A stretch of 64,000 nt of DNA from Motacilla alba alba (lineage: Eukaryota; Chordata; Aves; Passeriformes; Motacillidae), in contig NC_052021.1 in the NCBI RefSeq assembly GCF_015832195.1, positions 23,294,286 to 23,358,285 of the forward strand. The letters run 5' to 3'. The position numbers and the translations under genes were made by a program. Within the stretch, counting starts at the first letter, position 1. Each line of letters begins with the position of its first letter. Below are positions 27,571 to 38,400 of the stretch, piece after piece. The notes beneath the pieces were generated by a model that was not told the DNA's origin, searched no databases, and was given only the letters and a program-made list of their open reading frames with translations.

Positions 27571-28182
27571 TCAACTCTCCTGCAGCATGTTCTCTAGTAC
27601 TTTGTCCAGGCTAGTTTTGGATGAGTCAGGTTCTTTCATCCTTCTTAATCTGACTGACTGTCTATCCTGCCACCTAATACCCCTCCCTTGCCATTCAAAG
27701 GAGACTTTGATTTTGGCTACTTTGTGTAGGTTGTCTTCCACCCACTTAGTGCATTCCTTGAAATGTCTGTTCTTCCTTTGCTTTTTCTCTCTGAAAGAAT
27801 TGGATTTGCCTGTTGTCTTGGCTTCCTTGCCAGCCCTTTCCCCAGCTGAGCCAAATTTTATGTATTGAAGCCTTGTCTGCACGATAGATCTCATCAGTCT
27901 GGGCTCTAAGGAGCTCAGGTCCTCGGGATCAATCTTGTGACTGAGAATGTCATGAAAAGATCCCACAAGGTCAAAATCTTTCAGTGTCATCCTATATTTC
28001 CTCTCCTGGGATTGTAACATCATGGTGTGAAGCAATAGGGTCCCTGAGGCATCTGTGAGTGGATATTTCTCTTTTACAAGGGGGGTTGTGAATCTCCTGC
28101 AAGAGCAGCAGTGGAATTTCCCATCAGAGGTGTTTGTTGCAATGCTGGTACCTTTGAGGCTGTAGTGAGAGCTGTGGTAGAT
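27571..28182 (-). other. unexplained antisense open frame (203 codons)
   Basis: On the minus strand one frame stays open from just after a TGA at 28,183-28,185 to a TGA at 27,571-27,573. The first ATGs are a tandem pair at 28,023-28,018, giving about 150 residues. Downstream it is rich in Lys and Arg and reads like a soluble protein (for example DFDLVGSFHDILSHKIDPED and RHFKECTKWVEDNLHKVAKI). A second minus frame upstream (28,074-28,379) has a hydrophobic run but ends in its own stop. I do not recognise a family, a poly(A) tail or flanking repeats. A frame this long is expected somewhat less than once by chance in this window, so it may be spurious. Confidence 0.2.
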
Positions 28183-31100
28183 TCAGGCAGCAAGGTGGCC
28201 TTTTCAGACAGTGTCAGGGCTGGCCTGACATAGAACAAGGTGACAAGACCTCTGCCCTGCAGCATGAGTAAAGCAGTGCAAAGAAGCCACGTCAAGGAGA
28301 GAGCAGAGAGGTGGGCTGGGGGGTGCCTGTGGCACAACACAGTCCCCCCATCAGAGGATTTTATTGGTGAAAATTTCACTGGGAAAGGCTTAACATTTTA
28401 CTATGCTGACAACAAGAATTAAGCTGAAACATTTTCAGAGCAAAGGTCTCATAAAAGTTGCTGGATATTTGCAGATGTAACAGATGATTTGGCTTAGGAT
28501 ACAACTGTTCCACCTGTTCGAGACATAGCACCCAATGGATGAACAGTTTCTTACAAGGGTTGGTGTGGTTTACATAGGGGTTTATTGCAATGTGTCCTCA
28601 CCTTCTCTGGCTGGACATACAGGCCAGCACTGTACTAAGTCCAGAACTAATAAAACATGGTTTCCTTTCTTTGACAAACCTGCTAGAAAAGCAACTTGCA
28701 GTGTTTAATGCAAACAGAGCACTAGGGCAAAATATGTGATTGTTTGGTTTTTTTCCTAGGCAGGCAAGAAAATTGAGTATTATCAGTAAAAGCTTCTGCT
28801 TCAGTGTAGCTGGGCCATTTGCTGGGTCTTGCCCTGGGCAAAGCATGTTTCCTTAAGTTGGGCAGAGGTGCAGCTTGATTCCTAGCTCAGCCTCTGAGAG
28901 TCTTCCTTGATCAAAGTCTTGCCAGCTGTGCCAGGCATTCAGCATTGGTGTGACCTCTGTCCCCAGGAGCCTTTCCTGAGCTGAGAATGTCAATCCCTCA
29001 TGGCAGTGTTGAACCCCGTAGTGAGAGATGGGGTGTTAACTGTGGGGTGGTACCTTTAAGCTGACTATAAAGTCTTTAATATTTTACTAAGCACCAGGTG
29101 CTTTCAAAGTCAGCCAAACTCATCTGGAGCCCCGTAATCTTGTGTACACTTTTAGATTTCATCCGTTTTCATATGACCTGTAACAAGTCATGATACAGAT
29201 TTCTCAGCCAGATGTGGGTATGAAAGCTTCAACACAAACTCCTTCAGGTGACCCGTAGGTGAGCCCTGTGAATAAATTTCAGCAAGCTCAGGTGAGACTT
29301 GCCACGAGAGGGAGACAGCATGTGTTCCCTGAGCACATCCACCTGAATGAGACAGCCTAGCCTGGTGTTCTGAACATGTCTGGACTTTTGCAGCTGTTAG
29401 TGAAGTGGTGAGAACCCAAACTTTGTACTTCAGTTGTGCGGTAGGTACCTGTGATAGAAAACAGGGACTTATCTTCTGGCTGTTGTCATCTTCCGAACAT
29501 CTGTAGCATGACTCAGTGCCACAAAACACAGAGCAAATGGAATCCAGATCTACTGGCAATGTTTTAGCACATGTCCAGGCCTCTCTAGGTCAGGTCTGGG
29601 AGATCCTGGTGCGAGCAGGACTGTGCAGCACCCAAGGAGTTGTTTCAGGTACCCGCAGCTGGCTGGCAGGGCCATTCACTGTTCATACTGCAAACAGCCA
29701 TTGCACAGGCTGAGCTGCACCCTGTGACCAGCTCTGGCAGGCTGGCTGTTTGCACAGGGCTGTGAAAACACAGTGCTGCGAGACTGGGCTGCTGCAGCAC
29801 CCAGGACACCTGCTTGGGACTGCTCCTTTGCTTCCTCAGCACCAGCTGAGAGATTTCATGGGAGAAGAGGCTTGCTCAGTGCACATGGGATGGCTTCGTT
29901 TGCCCTCCAGATTGTGTTGGCTTTTCCCATGGCTGCAGCACAACACTGGGGCTCTGTTTTCCTTTGGGAAGGGAATAAGCTGCTTCATCATTGTGATCTC
30001 TGTGTAGTGTCCTGTTGATAAGATCAGTCAACAGCATCAGAGGAAAACTCAGATTCAGTTCTGAAGTATAAAGTGAGTGAGGCCTATTTGTTTAATTTGA
30101 GCTTCTAAGGTTTAAATCCCAGAGGAAATTAAATTAGGTGCCTAGAGCAATGGCAGTCTGTCATGTTTATTTGCTGGGAATGTCACCTTTAATATCATGC
30201 ACATACAGCGTGTGTGTGTGTGTTAATGTAATGGGGTATCATACTGTGCAGGAGCAGGCATGCTACAAGAACTGGAAATGTGAAATATTGTGAGTGAGGG
30301 GTGCTGTGACAGGATTGGATTTATTTTCAGCCTTGTCCATAAGACTCACTCACCAGCACAACGGTGGTTTAGCTAATTGCAGGTGGGGGTGGCAGCCTGA
30401 TCTATGTATGAGCACAGGCATTAGTGCTCTTGGGCCGTTTTGATTGGGCTACTTCTAACAGGAGAAATCTTGTCTAGACGCGAATCCAGGATGACAATAC
30501 TTCTTGCTTCCGAGCCCTCTAAAGCAGCTGGTGTCCTGCTGGCACATGCCTTCCCCCTGCATGCTCGGGAGAACCTCAAGAGTGCCAGTTTCCTGTGTTG
30601 TAGGACGTGGCTGCTGGTACATTTGGTTACACCTGCACTTTGGAGTGTCCTTTCTTCTGCAGGAAGGAAGGCAGATCTCCCCAGCAGTGTGAGGTAGTAC
30701 CATTTGGGGTGGGTTTTTTTCTGACTTGGACTGTTAAGGACAGGCTCTGAGACACACACTGTGTGTGTGAATGTCACTGCAGCAGTTTGTCACTGCAACC
30801 TGTGACACCTGCTGACCACCAAAGTTAGCTGTCCACGCAGGGCTTGCAGAAGGCACTGCAATCTTTTCTCACGTGCTGCACAGAGCAGGCTGCCATTGCT
30901 TTGAGCCCCCAAGTGCAGCTGAGCTGAGCTGTGGTCTCCTGTCTCGCTCCACTTGTCAGACCTTTCAGGGAGCCAGTTCAGCTCAGTGCCTCAGTGGAAT
31001 TTGTGCTTCTATTTCAGCTGGATTACCAAAATTCATGAGAGAGGGCAATGAGCTGTAGACAGGCTCAGCCATCTTAAGGAATCATACCCCATTTTCGGTG

Positions 31101-33362
31101 CTAGGCACAGTACTCCATGTAGGTTTGTCCTTAGCCAAGACCTGACCTGTCCCCTCCTTCATTCTCTCCACTCTTTTCTGTTTACCCCTGCATACCCTGT
31201 CTTGTCTTCCTACAGCCTCAGAGCAGCTGGCTGCCTTGCACACGTGGCTCCCATTTCTCTCCTGCCTGTGGCACCTTGGGAGTGCCCAGGGGTCTTCCTG
31301 CTGTGCTTGACTTCTAGTCTCCCTGCCAAAGCTGCAGCTCCTCATTCCTGTTCTCTCACCCATCCCAACCTCTGGCATTTTTGCTCATCCGTGGATGGCT
31401 GAATATTCATTTCCTCCTGGCCTGATTGCTGTGAATACCAATTCCTCCTCCTTTTTCCGGCTGTTCTGTAGATTTTGATGTCTGCCAAATAGTTTTCATT
31501 CCCTCACCCCACTGCAGACTGCACCTCCGCAGAAAGTGATCCTCTCGGTGCAGAGCCCCAGCTCCCCACCCAGCCCTTCCTCCTGAGCTGAGTGATCAGG
31601 TTGCCCTCCTGCCTCCAACAGGGACAGACTTCTCCCTTCTCCTGCAAGCAGTCAGCAAATGAGCGTCTCCAGTTCAAGAGGCAGAAGAGTTGCAGGCCCT
31701 GCAAGGAGACTGCAGCAGTTTGCGGTGGCACTGCGTGTTTCGGTGCAATGTTCCTCAGCTTGCCAGTCTGCAGATTGGTGCCAGGTTGCAGAGTTCTGTC
31801 CAAAGCAGCAAGCTGCTGGCTCCAAGCTGAAGCAGAGCTTTTCAGGCTCGAGGTATGATCAGAAAGGCCTGGTAAAGGTGCCTGTATTCATGCTGAGCAG
31901 CTTGGTCATAAACCCTGGCCTGGAGCCTGCTGCAGGTTGAAGCTAAGTGAAGAGGGGAATGTAGTGGAGAGGGGATGTTGTGGTTCCATCATCCCCCAGG
32001 AAATCTGTGTGTAGTAGCAGCAGTGTGGCAATGTTGAGGGGAGACGTCCTTGCCCATGGCATCCTGGCAGTCACTCACTCTCCACTGGTGTTACTGGCCC
32101 TAAGTAGCCAGTGGGCACAGGAGGTGGGCTTCCTGCAGTGGGACAGCCTGGCTGCCTCTCTTCCAGATGTGAGTTGGAGAACAGTGCAACTGGCTACTTA
32201 GCTCCACCACTGTTTGGTGCTAGAACAGTCCCTTCTCTGGAGGACAGGGCTCATGGCTGGGAAGAACAGGGAGAGGAAGGGTGAGAAAGGGGGCATGGGA
32301 ATGGTGGGCTCTTCTGGATGGAAAATAATGCCAGAGAGGAGGAAAGGGTGGACCAGAGGAAGGAAAGGAGGAGCAGAGCGAAAGAAACAAACCTGTAGGC
32401 TAAAATGGAAATAATAATCCACTGGATGCTGCTGCAACCTAACTCCCAGGAATGCTGCTCCAAGGCCCCCTCACTGCGTAGGGATGTTTGCCTGGTCCTG
32501 CACGGCCGTCTCTGCTCCTGTGCCAAACCAGCTGTCCTGCCTGGAGCTCTGGCCTTTGCAGCTCTTGTGAAGAGGGCAGGATGTGTTTGCTTTTGCCTAT
32601 CACATATTTTTTTAAAGAGGGTGGGAGTTCCTCTGCTTGAATTCCCAGGGCTGATTTCCCCCATGATGTCTCTGGTTTCCGTGACTTGGGGTACTCCATG
32701 GAGCTGGGGTCGTGGTCCTCATCCAGGACTTTTGGCTTGACAGCAGCTCTTTTCTTGGACTGCTTCATGCTTGCCAGCCTGGCTCTGAGATGAGCTAAAA
32801 GCTTTCCCAGCACAGGCATGCAGGATGGGCATGTGCCATCACAATATGGGGGTGCCTTGCATGGGCACCTCTGGGAGCACTTCCCATACGGTTCATGTGA
32901 ACAATGTGCTGCGGTGGGGTCAGGCCCTTCCCCATGCCCAGAGCACCAGCTCTCTATGGATCTCTGCCTCTTCCTGTGCTGCTATTTGCTGATTAAACTG
33001 TGAGCTTGACTTCAATGGATCAGATGAAAGTGGCTGTCTCCCACTGTCTCTCCAACAGTTGTTATCTTGACCCTTTTTCCTCCTTCCCCACTCTTTCTGT
33101 CTAAAGCCGAGCCTCTAATTTTAGACTGAGGGAGATAATTGAGGGTCAAAAAAGATTGCTGTGTAATTTCAACATTTTTTTAGTGGTTGGGGTGGAAGAC
33201 AAAGTTAGGAGCTCCTTGCCCTCAAACCTTTGTATTGCGGTAAAGAAGGACATAGAGGAAGCAGTGAGTTGGGACAGTCTGCTCCGTGCAGAAATCATGC
33301 TGTTCCTTGCAATTAGCTAAAACTAAGAGTGTAAAGCATAAAATACTGTATTTCCTTTGCAG

Positions 33363-33431
33363 ATCCTATTGACCGAAGAGTTCGTAGAGAGAATGCTGGA
33401 AGATTTAGAAGATCTGAATTCTCCAGAGGAA
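33363..33431 (+). CDS. SUFU: SUFU exon 11
   Basis: The 69-nt exon, phase 0 at both ends, encodes ILLTEEFVERMLEDLEDLNS PEE, an amphipathic helix of the C-terminal domain. By memory human has K for R and T for N. Acceptor CCTTTGCAG, donor GTAAGA at 33,432. Because it is symmetrical, skipping it would keep the frame and remove 23 residues. Confidence 0.96.
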
Positions 33432-36400
33432 GTAAGACTGCATCATTCCTGTATCTTCCATGTACAGTCCCAGAGAGCTCAGCCCATCGGCAGCTTGTCT
33501 TTGATCCTCCCCTCAGCCTGCAGGCTGCACCCCTGCCCCATCCATAGAGTTGAGGCCATGCTAAGCCTTCACATCTGCTGTGAACTACTGAGGCACTGAG
33601 AGAAGGGATTGCAAGAAATACAAGACAGGGATAGGTATTAAGAGAGACTCTGTGTTTTGATTTCCATCAGCATCTTTTCCAGCGTAGTATCTGAGCACCC
33701 CAAATGAAAGCTGTGCAGCCCCTGGGCCAGGTGGCAGGCTTTCCTCCTTGCCATGCATAGATGTAGTCCTTACCAGCAGCCCCTAGCACATCACCTTCCC
33801 TGCTTTCAGAAAGGCTGAAAGTGGTGGTAGCACATATACTTTTGAACAGTCTGTTGTATGGGCCTCCTTTAGTGGGTTTGCAGTGGTAAGCAGGCAGGGC
33901 TGTTTCACATCTGCTACTTGGCCTTCACCTGCTGGCCCTGCACCATGTGTGAAGGACCATCACCGGTCTGGAAGCATTACAGCAACAGCCAGGGGGGCTT
34001 TATAAAGCTGGTACTAAACTTCCCACTGCCATGTGATCTCTTCCTGGGGAACATTTAACACCCCGTCTCCCATGCATGCCATATAAATATTCTGCTTGAC
34101 TTCAAAGATCAGTGGCAGAAATGACATGTAATATTTTTAATCCCATTTTTTACAGCTCCCTGCAGACTCTAAAGAAACTTTCCTTGGCTTGTAGAACAGC
34201 CCTCCCATCCCTTGCTCTGCTCCCCTCCCCCCAGGAAAATCTCAGGGCTCTAATTATTTAATCCAGAGTTGACTTAATGCCAGTGTTCCTCACTGTGTGA
34301 GTGAGGGGAGCATACTGCTGGCTGTGCAGTGACTCTCAGGCCAGCTTTTATCCAGTTAAACCTAATCCAAAGCTCATTTTTGCTAGTGACATGGAAGCCC
34401 AGGAGCACTTTGGTTTGAAGGCCCTTTAGTGAAGGCTTTGGATGGCTCATGTTCCTTCACTGTCCATTGAGGCAGAGAGCATGGCAGCTCCTGGCACAGC
34501 GACAGGGTGTTTGGTTCCCACTCACTGTGACTTTGCTGAACTAAAAAGTGAAAAACAAACAAATGCAAAGGATGACTTCTCCAAGAGGATTGCTTTGGAA
34601 CCACTGCTGTTTATAAAAAGGAAAATACTTGAGATGAAATGTGATCTTTCAGCATCCAGATTCCTCCAAGGATTTGTAACTTGCAGGATCCGGGTCGGGC
34701 CAACTGAAAGCATTCCTCAGCAGCCCTGCCTGTTGCTGATGGTGTTCATGTGATAGAATGAAGCACTGTGAGGACTCTTTCCTTTGCTGCATAAAGAACC
34801 ACCTGTGTTAAGTGAAATTAAGTGAAATAATCTGTCTGAGTATCTTTACATGTTTTTCACATGTCCTAGACTGTGACTCAGAATTCCCTGGGCTGTGCAG
34901 GGCCAGTAGATTACATGGGGCAAGCTATACACAGGGCTTGAGTTTATAAAAAAACTTAAATAGGACTTGAGCTGTTTGTTTCCTAAAGGATAACAAACAG
35001 GAGTTTGTGGTAGCCTCTATCCTGAAGAATCCTCCTGCTGTGCCCCCAGATCGTGGATCAGACCACGGACCACCAGCACATTAAGGTCAATGGATACTAA
35101 CTGCAGGTTACCCTCATGGGCAGCTGCACATGGAGCAAGGTCAGGAGCAAATTCATGTTAGAGACACCCTTGCTGTGGAGCAGGTAGCTGCAGGGGATCT
35201 CCTTTAGCAGGAACCTCACACTGAGCCTGTGTTGGTGTCCATCAGAAACAGGGTGCTTACGGGAAGAAAGACAAGTAATTGGATAAAGACTGATGATTTC
35301 CAGTCGCTGTCCCCTTGTACCAGCTCTCTGATTCAAGCAGCCCTGGGAAGCCTACGGTGCTGCCGGCCTGGCTCTGAGGACTCTCCTGGGAGAGGACCAC
35401 TGTATCCACAACCATTCTGAATTGGCCACCTCCAGGCCAGATTGGCACTGGTGGTGTTGGGTCCCCACGAGATTCCTCCCTGGGAGTCCCATCAGGGTGT
35501 CAGGGAATATAACAGGGCAAGGCAGTGCAACACTGGGTGCAGTACAGTTTTGTAAACAAAATGAGCCTGCAAATAGGCTTCCAGAGCTATCCCCCACCAT
35601 GCGTTTTGGGTCCTCAGGTTGCCACTGGAATTGCATAAAATGCCAGTGGCAGATGCAGAACTGGTTGCCATTCAGCTGTGGATGGGGCAGATTTGTGGCC
35701 TAAGAGATTCCACCCCACATCTTCACCCCCACCCCACAGCTGTGTTTGAGAGACCTGTGTGAATGCTTGGGCACTGGTCATGTGCTTGTGAGAAGGGTTG
35801 GTGGTAAGGCTCCTTGCAGCTCTGTCCCTGAATTGGTTGTGTTTGGGTTGATGTTGGGGTGACTTCCTAGCCCAAGCAGGGACATCAGGATGGGACCGGT
35901 GGATTTGTCTTGTTTGGGAAACATTGGCCACAGACAGTGCTGTGTAAACCAGACTGGGGCAAAAAATCTCCCTTCTGTGTGCTTCAACCAGTGTTTGCAA
36001 AACAGCCTGAGCAGCTGAGTGCCTGTGTGAGCACAAGGCATTGTAGGGCTCTGTGAGGCCTTTGTGCCAGAGGTGGGAAGGACTGCAGCAGGAATGCTGT
36101 GCAGGCACATTGGCTCTCCCCAGCCAGGGCAGCACAGTTTACCTGTCACCAGAGAGCTCTGATGGCTCACCTACATTCCACTCTGACCGAGCAGGGGTTT
36201 GAAAGCTGCCCTAAGACTCCCTTTAAAGCAAATGTGGGCTCTGGAGGCTGGGCTGGGTGAAGGAAGAGGCTCATGGTTAGATAGGAGGGAAGACACTTCT
36301 GCAAATTTTCTGAGAGGTCGGGAAGGGGAAATAGTGATGGGGGCAGAAACCCTCCAAAATTCATCTGACGAAATAAACAGCGCTTGGGCTGAAAGCTCAG

Positions 36401-36603
36401 AACTTTACTTTGGCAGCTGAGACAGGCCACATTATCTAATGTCCACTGCTGTCCAAAACATACTGATGGGGAAATGTTTTCTTAGTGGCCTCTTGTTTTA
36501 AAAAATAATAATAACATAGGGCTGCCTGCCTTTGCAACAATTTTGTTTTTTCTGTGCAGATTGCAGTGATATGCATTAACTGGTTCTCTTTACTGTCTTA
36601 CAG
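33432..36603 (+). other. SUFU: SUFU intron 11
   Basis: About 3.2 kb, donor GTAAGA, acceptor TACTGTCTTACAG. No recognisable repeat or RNA gene. An AATAAA near 36,371 is in an intronic context and has no GU-rich partner I can point to. Confidence 0.87.
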
Positions 36604-36693
36604 TTTAAACTTCCAAAGGAGTACAGCTGGCCTGAAAAGAAACTGAAAGTTTCCATCTTGCCAGATGCTGTGTTCGACAACCCACTGCATTAG
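36604..36693 (+). CDS. SUFU: SUFU exon 12, coding part
   Basis: Last coding segment: 29 codons and a TAG at 36,691-36,693. It encodes FKLPKEYSWPEKKLKVSILP followed by DAVFDNPLH. Lys457 (36,607-36,609), the second ITCH ubiquitination site known in human SUFU, is present. By memory human ends DVVFDSPLH, so the tail is nearly identical. Length (90 nt with stop) equals human c.1366-1455. Acceptor GTCTTACAG. Confidence 0.97.
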   Translation, partial: FKLPKEYSWPEKKLKVSILPDAVFDNPLH

Positions 36694-36790
36694 AGCTGAA
36701 TTACACTATTCTAACAACTGGGAGAGCCAAGTTACTGTCCATTACCCAGTGACTCACAGGATAATTAATGCAGTAAAAACTCTGCCTGCA

Positions 36791-36796
36791 AATAAA
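36791..36796 (+). promoter_or_regulatory. SUFU: proximal AATAAA (possible poly(A) signal)
   Basis: Canonical AATAAA 98 bases after the SUFU stop. It could end a very short 3' UTR, but no clear GU-rich element follows at the usual distance. Confidence 0.3.
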
Positions 36797-38289
36797 AAGA
36801 GTTTGCTGCACAACCACTGCAAACAGAAGAGGAGCTACTCAGCACCAGCCCAGACCGAACTGAGCCCTTTCCTTTATCCTTCCCAAGGCTGAACTCTCTG
36901 GGAGCAGCCTGCGTATGTGTGAGTGCGAGTGAGAAATATTTAACTATGAAAATTAGTAGTAAGAATCCTTTCTCTCTCCTAGCTGCAGAACTCCCCTCTG
37001 CCTTAGCCCAGGGTGTAGACGCTCTGCACGCCTGTATTTACACATACATTTCTGCCAGGTGCGAGCCTATAATCCATGGATTAAATGTTCTTTACGTGAC
37101 TCTGGAGTCCTTTTGTTAGCCAAACTTTTACTGACTGCAGAACTGTTCTTCCATGTGCTATTTTTTTTTCTTTTTAGAAACGGAATGGTATTTCCCCTGT
37201 TTAAAGGAGGCCAAAAGCTCACATGCTTGAAGCTGAACAGATTTAAAGATGAACTTTCTAGTTCAGTCAAGAAAAACAAATCCAGATCCTCCCTGCCCTC
37301 AAATTAGGCATGTTTTAAGTGTTGGTCTTGGTGCTATTAGCTATGGTATCACTGCAAACAGAGGCAACTTTATTCTCGTGCATCCTGTCCTTGTGCCTGA
37401 ACCCCAGGGAAGGTCGCAACCTCTGGTTTTGCACAAGCAGGAGGAAGAAAGCTACCGGGGCGGGGGAGATCTCCTGTTTACAGTGTGTTTATCTTTAAAG
37501 AGATACTGTCAAGTATTTTTTCCTTGCTATTGTACAGAATTTGAGAAGCTAGAAAGGATGATTTGTTCACAGGGACAACTTCAGCAGCTCTGCAGGATCA
37601 GGGGGCTGCTTGAAAGCATATGAAGTGGAGATCTCTGCTGCCCTGGCACAGCAGAAAGGAGTCTCAGCCTCAATGAAGCCATCTATTCTCCCTGTTCCAG
37701 CAGGGTTGTGCCCTAGTGCAGCTCCATTTTCCCCTCTAGCCTTGCTGTGGTGGCTCTTGTTGCTGACCTTCCTCCTTTCAGATGTGTTTGAACTGTAAAG
37801 CATCAAAACCAGTTTGAAAAGACACTCTCTAGATCCCTGTGGCTTCCTCCTTAGAGTGTGCAGAGGAGCCTGTCTCTGCAGTGCCAGGTTGTGTCTCTGC
37901 ATAGCTGCTGGCCCTGTGGATACCTGCAGCAAACCACCGCAGGCTTTACCCCCTGCTGCTGCTGCTGCAGGGTGTTTCTGATGCATATTCTCCAGCCTTC
38001 CTCTGCCCATTGTCTTTTGGTGACAACTCTTCACCCCTTGTCAGGGGAGGTGCAGCTTTCCTTCCACCCCTTTCTGCCTACAAGATAACTGGCGGTTTAT
38101 GCGCAGTTGCTGTGTGATCCTAATACAAGTATAACAAAAGCTTTTAACACTTAACTTCCCATATCAAACAGCAAAGTCCAGGAGGCCTCACAGTACCCTG
38201 GGGTTGGTTTTCTGTTTGTTTTCTGATTTAATTTCTTCCCAGCACAGTCAGCTTTGATGTTTTCTGCATATATTTGAGGCTGGTTAATG

Positions 38290-38400
38290 TTGGTCAAGTA
38301 GCAGAGCTAGGAGCCACAAAGCTTTCCTTGGACTTGCTACAGAATTCCTCTGTGGCCTCAGGCAAGTCACTCAATGTGTCTCTGTGCAGAGAGGGTGACT
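38290..38400 (-). repeat. MIR-like fragment in the SUFU 3' UTR
   Basis: The + strand has CTCTGTGGCCTCAGGCAAGT then CACTCAATGTGTCTCTGTGC, the reverse-complement MIR tail pattern (gtgacctygggcaagtcactyaacctctctgtgc). Preceding bases GCAGAGCTAGGAGCC also fit MIR loosely, in a rearranged order. Confidence 0.4.

Larger units (their letters stand above)
20600..33362 (+). other. SUFU: SUFU intron 10
   Basis: The largest intron in view, 12.8 kb, donor GTGAGA and acceptor TTTCCTTTGCAG. It holds a MIR-like fragment near 25.0 kb, an unexplained antisense open frame at 27,571-28,182, and short TG runs near 30,210 and 30,760. A purine-rich stretch lies at about 32,270-32,395, and a 12-bp inverted repeat at 32,101-32,200. 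No additional SUFU exon was recognised. Confidence 0.85.
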
